Shown in pieces: positions 1 through 8,884 of a stretch of DNA of 64,000 nt. Both the position numbers and the translations under genes were made by a program. Each line of letters starts with the position of its first letter. Position 1 is the first letter of the stretch. Location: positions 1,984,001-2,048,000 of the forward strand of contig JAKZAN010000004.1 in assembly GCA_023053545.1 (NCBI GenBank). The letters are read 5' to 3'. The notes below the pieces were generated by a model, which saw only the letters and a list, made by a program, of their open reading frames with translations, had not been told where the DNA came from and ran no database searches. This DNA is from Lepidurus packardi. Taxonomy: Eukaryota; Arthropoda; Branchiopoda; Notostraca; Triopsidae.

Positions 1-305
1 AGCACCACCACCGGCCGGCTTTATCAACTTGCTGCAATCAGCTGGTTGATCAGATACTACACTGTACGTTTGTGTCAGATTTTTCAACTTCACTGATATC
101 TCATACACCGTACGGACGACACCAACACCTTCCAAAGACCGTCTCATGGACTCAAAAATAGGCTTATTGCGTTTTGCACGGCGCAGATCCTCGTAACTAT
201 CTCGCCAAATGTTTAACAAAGCTGACAACTCAGAATCAACCCAATTGGATGAGCGTTTTCTTTCTTCTTTTTCTTTCTTCCCAAGAGTGCAGCGAAGAAC
301 TGCAA
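1..305 (-). pseudogene. Myb/SANT-like (trihelix) DNA-binding domain fragment
   Basis: Read on the minus strand, about 100 codons are open from near 305 to the left edge. A basic lead (KEKEERKRSSNW) is followed by W, E, LL and IW spacing, then a GVVRT element and KLKNLTQTY. This is the pattern of the Myb_DNA-bind_4/trihelix domains found in the accessory protein of PIF/Harbinger transposons and in host MADF/Myb-like factors. There is no start codon in view and the reading leaves the window. The segment after NLTQTY (VVSDQPADC...) may be intron, because the homologous protein at 62540-62940 lacks it. A DNA-binding transposon accessory role is inferred from the family. Confidence 0.55.
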
Positions 306-358
306 AGAATGCAGACTAACCAGTGTAGTATCTGATCAACTCGCTGCTAGACGGGTGG

Positions 359-1621
359 ATGTGTCAGTTGCGCATCACTCATGAATCCTACTATTGCACT
401 TGGGATCGTGACCTTACACCAACGGCAAATAAACAACATTCAGTCATCCCTACGACAATCCCTGTCAGCGGTCACGAGTGCCTCAATTGGAAGATACAAA
501 ATCAGGGTTCATATCACACAACATCGTTTGCAACTAAGATGGGGTCAATCACACGCACTCGAACAAAAGGCGACATAGACCATGAAGGTTTCTGTATTGG
601 GAAATCGGTTCATATTATTGTTGAGTGGGTAGAAGCCAGTTTGTCACCTGTGAGAATAGTGGCCAACCTTTCTCCACTAGGAGGAATCTCGAGTTATGCT
701 CTATTGTCTGGGGAACAGTTGGATTCGGACGGACCATTTGCAATGACAGACTTAGGTGGGGCAGCATATGGGATCTCCAATATAAACACCTCAGATTGCA
801 ATCTTCTGAAGTTGTATAGTGGTCCCGGAATCATTCTCAAGTTTCCTGCAGGTGGAGAGATTCTGATCATTCACAAGTTGTCAACGGGTGTTCGCTTGAA
901 CGGGGTTATAGATCGCTGCTATGTGTCTTTATGGGCTACTGCAGATCCTTTCTTGTTTGTCACCAATGCAAGTTCTTATCCCCTACCTCAAGAATCTCTG
1001 GAAATTGTTGGTTCTTGGTCGTCTCTCCTACAGGCTGCAACGGAGTTTTCCGTATCTTCCTCACTTGCTGCTATTCTCAACTACAGACAGATCAGTTTAA
1101 TTAATATGTGTCGTCTAGAGACATCACTTCGGCGGGAGATGCTCTACTCATCAGCTTTAGACCCTGAAATGTTGGGGTATCGGCTTACTGGTCAACCAGG
1201 GTGGTCGGCTACTGTTGCCGGTGAGCTTGTCAAGCTTAGTAAGTGCAGCAGTGTTGTAGTTAAATTAGCACCTAAGACATTATGCTACACTCTCCTTCCT
1301 ATTGTTCGAGATGGCGACAAGTCAGAACAATTTATGCACCCTGTTCATAGAACAATCCACAACTCCGCTGTTCAAATATCTTGTGAAGACCCAGCATTAC
1401 CAGGGTTTTCATCTGGTAACCAATGGTATGAGATGTCTCCATCAATTCGCCCTCTTGGTCAAATCAACCCCTTACCCTCAGACCTCAAAGCTTATCACAC
1501 TCTGGATACTTCAAAGAGGGGTTTGCTGTACACAGCTGATGTTTTATCACGACTGGAGAGCACCACTTGGATCAATGATCGGAAACGTGTGTTACATGAT
1601 TCTCTGTTGAACATACGTTGA
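359..1621 (+). CDS. Viral glycoprotein-like ORF, probably endogenised and truncated
   Basis: An uninterrupted 420-codon ORF starts at an ATG. It has no zinc fingers or polymerase motifs, but has cysteines spread through the chain and a C-terminal third with a GNQWYE segment and several proline/cysteine pairs. That overall look resembles the surface glycoproteins of negative-strand arthropod viruses (chuvirus-type), which often occur as genomic copies. This is an impression from pattern, not an alignment. No convincing signal peptide or transmembrane anchor is visible, and the reading ends in sequence shared with other junctions (1604-1640). It therefore appears cut at the 3' side before the later LINE. 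It could instead be an unrelated transposon-encoded protein. Confidence 0.35.
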   Translation: MCQLRITHESYYCTWDRDLTPTANKQHSVIPTTIPVSGHECLNWKIQNQGSYHTTSFATKMGSITRTRTKGDIDHEGFCIGKSVHIIVEWVEASLSPVRIVANLSPLGGISSYALLSGEQLDSDGPFAMTDLGGAAYGISNINTSDCNLLKLYSGPGIILKFPAGGEILIIHKLSTGVRLNGVIDRCYVSLWATADPFLFVTNASSYPLPQESLEIVGSWSSLLQAATEFSVSSSLAAILNYRQISLINMCRLETSLRREMLYSSALDPEMLGYRLTGQPGWSATVAGELVKLSKCSSVVVKLAPKTLCYTLLPIVRDGDKSEQFMHPVHRTIHNSAVQISCEDPALPGFSSGNQWYEMSPSIRPLGQINPLPSDLKAYHTLDTSKRGLLYTADVLSRLESTTWINDRKRVLHDSLLNIR

Positions 1622-1640
1622 ACAGCACCACCACCGGCCA
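1604..1640 (-). repeat. Copy of the Myb-gene intron-like segment
   Basis: These bases are the reverse complement of 59832-59868 over about 35 bp, and overlap in content with 1-17. They join the 3' end of the glycoprotein-like ORF to the 5' end of the LINE. A related 24-bp piece lies at 318-342 in plus orientation. The same short sequence thus recurs at several insertion junctions in this window. Confidence 0.6.
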
Positions 1641-1647
1641 AGAGGTG

Positions 1648-1680
1648 AGTTCGGTTTCGAACCTGTTCGTGGTCAGACGT
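1648..1680 (+). promoter_or_regulatory. Candidate internal LINE promoter (Inr plus DPE)
   Basis: AGACGT at 1675-1680 matches the downstream promoter element consensus RGWYVT. It sits at +28 to +33 if transcription starts at A1648 (AGTTCG). That spacing is the one used by Jockey-type internal promoters, which let a LINE carry its own promoter in the transcribed 5' end. The start position is inferred. Confidence 0.45.
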
Positions 1681-1752
1681 GTTTTTCTACGAGCTCTGTA
1701 TCAAAACCTTTCTTTTCTATTGTGAAGCAACCCAACAACCAATCCTTCATTC

Positions 1753-3105
1753 ATGGAGGATCAACAAAGTGTACCACCTGAAACTTTCACATACCTGTGT
1801 ACTGGGTGTGATAAGCCATTCAAGAAGGGCCATTATGCCCAAAAACATTGTGACAAATGTACGCCAAGAAGAAGGCACAGTGTCGGGGAATCTATGCCGG
1901 GGCCTACCAAGAGAAAAGAAGTCTCTATAATCCAAGAATCGGATAATCCTTCCAAACAGACAAAAAACGACTGTTCTCAACATCCGTCCTTTTCCAACAT
2001 CGATGTTGACGTGGCCATCCAACAAAATGCCAACCTTCAAACCCAAACCAACCCTGAAGTTTTCGAGACAATCTCAAGAACATTAATTAAGCAATAAGAA
2101 TCGATTGACAGTCTAACAAAAGCTACTGTCCAACTGAAAAACGAGTTAACAAACATCAGACCTCTTGCCGAATTAGTTCCAACTCTTTTAGAAGAAATTC
2201 ACCAGTTGAAAACTATTCTAAAAGCGAATCAAGGAATCTCAACCAGTGGCACAGATAAAGTCCCATCTTTTGCCGAAATTGTGAAGAGCAAAGCTCCAGT
2301 CAATACGACAACCGCAACTATCAAACAGCTTCCATCTATTCCCGTAGTTGTAGACAAAAACATGGAGTTTTCCAATATTATCGAACAAGAGGACGAAAAC
2401 AAAAGGAATGAGTCATTTAACAGGAAACAGCTTCTTGAAACCTTCGAAGAGGATCTGTCAAACGTGGCGGCCGATATCCCAAAACCAGCTCTCATTAGGA
2501 AAACGAACTCAAACAGACTTCAATTGATCTTCTCCTCACAAGAAGAAAAGCAAAAAGCAGAACCACGCCTGAGTTCGATTAACCTCCCTAAGTTGGGCCC
2601 TGTTCATACGATAAAGAAAAAAGAAAATAACAAGATAGTTGTTCACCAAATACCTCGATGCGTAACGGTCCAAAACATTGCAAAGCACCTCACTGAAAAG
2701 AATGCCATACTAGCTGGTAACTCCCTCAAAGACTCAAACATCAGCTGGCTAAACCCCAAAAGCGAAAAAGCGTTCGGGTCCTTAGTCATTGACGTCATCT
2801 CAACGGACTACAAAGCTAAAATACTCGGCCAATCTTATCTTCTCGCTTTCAACCGAATTGCCCCTGTCGAAGAATTTATTTCTTTAGCCATCCTTCAATG
2901 CTTCAAATGCCAGAAGTACGGTCATATGGCCACCAGATGTCCATCGACGACACAAATATGTGCGAAATGCTCCGGCCATCACTCACTTAAATCCTGCGTC
3001 TCAAACAATACAAAGTGCGCAAATTGCAATGGGAAACACGCCTCTATGTTCAAAGAATGCCCCATACGCCAAGAATTCCTCAAAAATCTGTCAAAAGCTA
3101 AGTAA
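1753..3105 (+). pseudogene. LINE-1 ORF1, nucleic-acid-binding gag-like protein
   Basis: One reading frame runs from ATG 1753 to TAA 3103-3105 with a single in-frame TAA at 2095-2097. The N-terminus has a C2H2-like finger (CTGC...H...HC). A polar, coiled-coil-like middle follows. The C-terminus has CCHC knuckles beginning CFKCQKYGHMATRC, then CAKC...H...C and CANC...H...C. ORF1 proteins of this type bind element RNA in the ribonucleoprotein. The last codon and the next ORF abut as TAAATG, so ORF2 may be translated by reinitiation. The internal stop makes the copy non-functional unless it is read through. Confidence 0.8.
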
Positions 3106-6100
3106 ATGCAGCGTCAAAACTTGAATAATGAGGTTCGTAATCCCCCAACCAAAGCAAATCCGACACGCATTTTAATACACAATATAAGAAAGAAAAGTGA
3201 TCAACTACTTGAAACGGTTAGAGAAGCAGGAGAAAAATTTGTAGATGGGCTAGTTATAATAGAACCCCCACAAAAATTTACTAGTCAAACCTTCCAAAGC
3301 TACCATGTATACTCTCCAACAACGGATTACAAAGGGGTACTTACACTCAAAAATCCGAGAGCACCCCAACTGAAAATCCTAGAAGTTAATGAGTTATATT
3401 GCATAATTAAACTCTCTCCAAGAAGAAACCTCTCCCCTTTTATTATAGCAGGCATATATCGGAGACATACACAAAACACCGAAACCTTACTGGAAGAGAT
3501 TTGGGACAAATATTCTAAAACGTCGCCTTACCTAATTTTTACTGGCGATTTCAACGCTCATCATTGGACATGGGAAGGAAAGACACCAGATAAAGCGGGA
3601 ATGCAAGTATACGAATTTATTCAAAAACACAACTTAGTAATTTTAAATGGTTGGAATGAAGCAACTTACATTAATGAAAAGGGAAGCTCCTCAACAATTG
3701 ATTTAACCTTTTCAACGATGACATCTCTACCTTTTCTAAGTCATTCGCTAGTTATAAACAACAACTTCATCAATGAATCTGACCACGAAGCCGTCTTTTT
3801 GGAATTCGACTTCGCTACTCAAAATGATAACCCCTGGAAATGGAACTACAAAAGAGCAAATTGGAAAAAAATAAGCTCATCGCTGACGACAGAAATTAAA
3901 AACAATTCTTCATTCGTTAATATTAATAGTACAAAAAAAATTGACCGAGCGGCTAATCTTCTAACGTCGACACTCTCAAACGCCATAGAACAATTTATTC
4001 CTAAGATTTAAAAAAAAAAAAAAAAAAAAATCCTTGGTGGTCCAGTCAGCTATCTCAACTACGCCGAGAAGCAGCCTCACGTCTAAGAACATTCAAATCT
4101 TTCAGAACTCCTCAAAACGAAGTCCTCTGGAAAAAAGCACGGAATCTTTATACGCAAAAATGTCGAGAAAACAAAAACAAATATTGGGAAAATAAACTTT
4201 GGAACCCTGATAATAGAATATTATGGAATTTGGATAGAAAAAGACGTAACCAAAAGAACGTAACCTGCCTTGACCAACTTACAAATGAAAATGGGTTAGA
4301 ATTTGAAAGCCAAGCCTCTAAGTCAGATTACATAGCGACAAAATTTTTCACCACTTCCAAACACACAGCGATAACTAATTACAAAGCCCTACCCTATACT
4401 TCAAATTCACCAACTATTTCATACGAAGAAGTCTCAACAATTGTTAAAAGTCTGCCTCTCATCAAAGCACCTGGTCACGATAACATTCAACCCATCGTGA
4501 TTAAAAATTCATGGAACGCCATAGGGAAAACAATAATTTCACTTTTTAATGCCTCCATTAAATACTCCTACTTCCCCACCGACTGGAAGGTTGGCAAAGT
4601 AATCCCCATCCCTAAACCTAATAAAACAGAGTATAAAACATGCAAAAGCTTCCGTCCGATCACTCTATTGGCGGTAATGGGAAAAATCCTCGAAAAAATA
4701 ATGACACAAAGGATCCTACAACATCTTGAACACAATCGACTCCTATCAGACCACCAATGGGGTTTTCGCACGTCACGCTCTACAACCGACGCTATGATAG
4801 ATTTAAGCGACCAAATTCTAAATGGCTTCGACGGACAAAAGGTCACATCAGTCCTCCTATTAGATATAGAAGGGGCTTTTGACAATGTCAACCATAAAAA
4901 ACTTTTACAGATTGCAAATAAAAAGAAAGTTAACCCCTTCATTATAAATTGGCTGAAAAGCTTTCTTTCAGATCGACAAATCTATGTACAAATTGACAAT
5001 TCAACAAGCCAAAGATACTTCATATCCAAAGGAGTCCCTCAAGGCTCCCCTTTGTCTCCGATTTTATTTTTGCTCTATATAGATGGAGCCCTGAAATTAC
5101 TTAAAAGCAAACGTATCCAAATAAGTGCTTTCGCTGACGATTTTCGTTTAGCTGTTACAGGTTCCTCTGGACAAGTTAATGTCAAACTGCTAAAAAATGC
5201 CATCAACGCACTAGAGAAATGGAGTATGAGTCTAGACCTAAATTTCAACCGGAACAAAACAGAACTAATACATTTTTCGAGAAGACACGTACCGGATACA
5301 ACTACACTTAAATGGGGAGAAGTCGTCATTACTCCACAGACGCAAGTCCGATATCTTGGCCTCATCTACGACAATAGACTAACTTGGAAAAACCACGTCG
5401 CGAAACTTTCATCCGAAGTTAATCAAATACTACAGCGCATTTCAAAACTGGCACACGACTACAAAGCAATTCGGAATAATCAATTAAGAACACTTATTTT
5501 AGCAACGGTATATTCAAAGATCTTTTATGGACTGCCGGCTTGGTGCAACCTTAATATAGCTAACTCATCCCCGCTTAAACATATTCATCGCCAAGCTCTA
5601 ATTTTAATAACGGGAGCTCTGAAAACATCCCCAACAACAGCACTTGAAGTAGAAAGTGATATCTTCCCTCTAGAGCTTATGGCAAAACAACGAATTACCA
5701 AATACGGACTTACTAAACCTCAATTATCCCAAATGAACGTCGTCCCTAAGCACCCTAGGTATGTTCCTTGTTCAAGTCGAATAAACACCTTGTGTCGTCT
5801 TTGAATATTCCAAGTTCAAGTAAAACAAAAAGCTTAGAACTAAAGATTTTTTTTCGCCAAATATGGATTAAAAAATGGAATGAAAACCCCTCCACACTTC
5901 AAAAATTAGGTATATTTCCGGACCCCAATCCAATCTGCAAAACAAAATTAGATAGGTTCACAATATCTACCATGATCCAACTACGTTGTGCCCATTTTCC
6001 AACATTAGTCTACCTCCACAGAATTAAAAAAGTGGATAAACCTCTGTGCCCATGTGCTGCCCACGTTAAACAAGACCTACAACACATTTTTTCCAATGCA

Positions 6101-6264
6101 GATGGCTAAATAAATCAAGAGCGATACAAATAAGAGAACTCTCTAAACTAAAGATCCACTACAATGCCGAACTTTTCCTCCGTAATACTAAAGCATTCCC
6201 AGCAATCATTTCTTTCATAAAAAGTGCTATGTCCATCCTCAAGGAGGAAAGGGCCACATTATAG
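3106..6264 (+). pseudogene. LINE-1 ORF2: endonuclease and reverse transcriptase
   Basis: ATG 3106 opens an endonuclease/exonuclease/phosphatase domain (GDFNAH, then SSTIDLTF and SDH motifs) that ends at 4011 inside an A-run. The reading resumes in another frame from about 4027, giving PWWSSQL and then the reverse transcriptase. RT landmarks are FRPITLL, DIEGAFD, GVPQGSPLSP and the catalytic FADD (AFADDFRL). It ends at 5804. A further frame carries the C-terminal part to 6109 with a CPCAAHVKQDLQHIF region, and a fourth segment reaches TAG 6262-6264. The protein would nick target DNA and prime reverse transcription. Three frame changes break it. The first lies in a 20-A tract and could be a sequencing error. 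Confidence 0.85.
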
Positions 6265-6417
6265 TCAGCTATAATTGACCCACATGTGAAATGTAATAAC
6301 AAATAATGGTCTTGTGTTACTAATTGTGTAATGCTACCAATCTTGTATGCACCGTTAGATAAGCCGCAAAGAGCAAATGCTCACGCTGGTTCTAAACACA
6401 AAAAAGAAAAAAAAAAT

Positions 6418-6561
6418 CCGGGAAGAAAATTGGTGAATGAATGTATCCGGTTGACAATAAATTATACTTTCTTCCTATCCAAATTTTGTTTAGTCAATAA
6501 CATAGTCTTTCTTGTTGAAGTCAACTTCAGTTCATCTGTCTAAACTTGTGAATTGTAGAAA
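6418..6561 (+). other. 5' leader of the Myb-like gene, cut by the LINE
   Basis: An AT-rich leader lies between the LINE tail and ATG 6562. No promoter motif stands out. Whatever lay further upstream has been replaced by the LINE. Confidence 0.4.
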
Positions 6562-7478
6562 ATGAATAATTTTACACTAGAAGATGTCTTCGAACATGGT
6601 ACAATTATTGAGCGCATCAATGAACGTGTTATATTTCAAGTTCATTTATCAAACGGTAAGTAAAATTAAATAATTGATTTTGCATTCATATTAATTTATT
6701 TCATACTTAATAACAACAGGTACGGTCAAGACTTTAAGCGTTCCAGCAGAAATGGTGCCCATTCATCTGCTAGGGAACGAGCCAGAAGACGATCCAACGA
6801 TTGTGGAGGATCACCCGGATGGGAACAAATAAAATGAAGAATCTATAGATGCTACGCAGGAGGAAAGTCTACCACCCGTTGAATACGTTATTGACAACGA
6901 TGGCGATCTCTGGACAAATAAAAGATCTACGGATGCGAAGAAGAGAGATCATGAAGCGCGTCTCAAGCTGATCGAAATTTTAACAACAAGGCGCAGCGAA
7001 ATGGAAAACAAGAAAACTTCAAGACAAATTTTCTGGACTGCGGTTGCTGAGCAGTTAAGAAGCGAAGGAGTACAGTTGCCTCTCAATAATGACGCCTGGA
7101 AGAAGGTCGATGCACAATGGCGAAAGATGAAATCCACGTACTCGACATTCGTGGATAAAGCAAAGAACCAGACTGGAAATGGCCATGTTGCTCCACCACA
7201 ATATTACGATGAAATCCACGCTTTTCTAAGTAAAACTATTTATTATTTGTCCTTTTTAAAAGTATAGAAATATATACTTTTGTCTTTTGTAGAGGGAAAT
7301 CACAGTATTTCGCCAGCTGCAGTTTCTGACTCCTTGCTTCCGTCTGTTCGAGTCCCAACGGAAAACCTGACACCGTCAACGTCTCAAGAAACAGATACGG
7401 GGGAAGAGGACGCTTCTCCTATTCCGCGCCTGGCTCGAAGAAATCGGTCTACTGATCAAAATGCGCGCGTACTGAATA

Positions 7479-7870
7479 TGTTGAAACTTATATTGACCAT
7501 TTAGATGGATTTCCCTTGTCTCTGGCAAATGTTACTTTCCCCGGCCAGCTCTCTGGCAACCATCACTTGTCTCCTTTTCCTTTCTCTCAGTTATATAACT
7601 TGTGCCTTGTCTTTGGACCTTGCCCTGATTGTATAACTGACCCCTATTACGTCTCCGACCACACGGATGGCACCAGAACCCTTCTTCCTCACTGACGGTT
7701 GGTTTATTGCCTTCCGTCACCTATAAAAGGCCCACGCCCTAGCAACTCGGGGTGGGTCTGTCCAGTTCAGTGGCAGCTTGGCCATCGATGGAATAGTTAT
7801 TCTGTCTGATTTAAATACACACTTGACAACGTTGTGCCTTGTTTTAGTTATTGCCCTGGCAGTTTGAAAA
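7479..7870 (+). repeat. BEL-1 5' LTR
   Basis: It starts TGTTGAAACTTA and ends CAGTTTGAAAA rather than the usual CA. The end is fixed by the GAATA duplication beyond the 3' copy. It contains a TATAAAAGG box at about 7721-7729, followed by a CAGTTCAGT initiator-like stretch, so it carries its own promoter. Confidence 0.9.
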
Positions 7871-7871
7871 T

Positions 7872-7889
7872 TGGTCCTCCGGACCGGAT
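7872..7889 (+). other. BEL-1 candidate primer-binding site
   Basis: TGGTCCTCCGGACCGGAT begins with TGG, the complement of a tRNA CCA end, one base after the LTR. The cognate tRNA was not identified. The segment is itself partly palindromic. Confidence 0.4.
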
Positions 7890-7969
7890 TAACCTGCTTT
7901 AAACGTGAACCACGGTTTTAGTGATTAACTTGTTCACGTGTTTTTAGTAAGCGTACTCCGGCGAACACA

Positions 7970-8884
7970 ATGCCAGGTGATATCGAAGAAGTGCTACCCA
8001 GTGCGAGCGGAGACAGTCTCCCTCACGTCAGTATTCCCAATCCACCTGCTATCCAGACCTCTGCACTGAACCTCGCTGCTATAGCGTTACCAGCGAAGAA
8101 TCTTGGAAGATCTCGTGGAGCCCACCGCCGTCTCTTCAACGAGGCCATTGTTAAGTTGAACGTTGTTTTAACTGATGAGTCCAAGGATGTACTCCAGGTC
8201 CGAGGCGACTTCCTCGCCCTGGAACACAGGTTCCAGATAATTCAAAGTTTATCTGTAAGGATCCAGGACGACATCGACCTGGATGACGTCTTTGAACAAG
8301 AACTAAGGGAATGCAAAAAGTATGAGGGCGACTATTATAATGCGAAGGCACGTGTGGATTCCTTTATCAATCCCTCTACTTCCATGGTCTCCTCTGATTC
8401 CCAATTTTCTGCGTCCTCCACGCCATCCTACCCGGCCTCCGCGCCATCATCGTCGGCCTCCGCGCCAGCTTTCCCGGCCTCCGCGCCAGCCTACCCGGCC
8501 TCCGCGCCATCATCGTCGGCCTCCGCGCCAGCTTTCCCGGCCTCCGCGCCAGCTTTTCCGGCCTCCGCGCCATCATCGTCGGCCTCCGCGCCAGCTTTCC
8601 CGGCCTCCGCGCCAGCCTACCCGGCCTCCGCGCCATCATCGTCGGCCTCCGCGCCAGCTTTTCCGGCCTCCGCGCCATCATCGTCGGCCTCCGCGCCAGC
8701 TTTCCCGGCCTCCGCGCCAGCTTTCCCGGCCTCCGTGCCATCCTCGTCGGCCTCTGAGCCAGCCTTCCCGGCCTCCGCGCCACCCAACTCGGCTACCACG
8801 CAAGCCTTCCCGGCCTCCGCTCCATCCTCGTTGGCCTCCGTGCCACCCTCGCCGGTTTGTCTCCATCAAATACGGCAATTTTGA
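7970..8884 (+). CDS. BEL-1 gag N-terminal region with heptapeptide array
   Basis: ATG 7970 opens 304 codons. The first 140 residues (RSRGAHRRLFNEAIVKLN, then QELRECKKYEGDYYNAKAR) match the helical N-terminus that precedes the DUF1759 capsid in BEL/Pao polyproteins. Residues from about 152 on form 20 heptads of PSSSASA, PAFPASA or PAYPASA type. The frame ends at TGA 8882-8884. The capsid continues in the -1 frame, which is open from about 8396, so the two overlap across the whole array. Either a -1 shift during translation or a slippage indel in the repeats explains the break. Confidence 0.8.
   Translation: MPGDIEEVLPSASGDSLPHVSIPNPPAIQTSALNLAAIALPAKNLGRSRGAHRRLFNEAIVKLNVVLTDESKDVLQVRGDFLALEHRFQIIQSLSVRIQDDIDLDDVFEQELRECKKYEGDYYNAKARVDSFINPSTSMVSSDSQFSASSTPSYPASAPSSSASAPAFPASAPAYPASAPSSSASAPAFPASAPAFPASAPSSSASAPAFPASAPAYPASAPSSSASAPAFPASAPSSSASAPAFPASAPAFPASVPSSSASEPAFPASAPPNSATTQAFPASAPSSLASVPPSPVCLHQIRQF
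8423..8842 (+). repeat. Array of 20 x 21-bp units in BEL-1 gag
   Basis: Exactly 20 units of 21 bp (CCAGCTTTCCCGGCCTCCGC plus G, and two variants) fill 420 bp. The length is a multiple of three, so frame is kept when copy number changes. The array has no stop codon in any of the three forward frames, and long open stretches on the reverse strand. This explains the many spurious Arg/Pro-rich ORFs here. Five units contain TTTCCCG in the slippery X_XXY_YYZ register of the gag frame. Confidence 0.9.

Larger units (their letters stand above)
1641..6417 (+). mobile_element. LINE-1 copy: near full-length two-ORF non-LTR retrotransposon (Jockey/R1/I-like group)
   Basis: The element has a 5' leader with an internal-promoter signature, an ORF1 with zinc knuckles, and an ORF2 with apurinic-type endonuclease then reverse transcriptase and a C-terminal cysteine/histidine region. 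It closes with an A-rich tail at about 6392-6417. No RNase H domain was seen. At least one nonsense codon (2095) and three frame changes (about 4010-4030, 5765-5800 and 6105-6110) make this copy defective. No clear target-site duplication was found. A related but different LINE lies at 57637-59798. Confidence 0.85.

Noticed and set aside
7532..7720. 62-codon minus-strand ORF, repeated at 13997-14185
   Set aside because: It lies inside the two identical BEL-1 LTRs and has no features of its own.
8423..8842. CRISPR-like regular repeats
   Set aside because: The units are head-to-tail, coding, without spacers, and in a eukaryotic retrotransposon.
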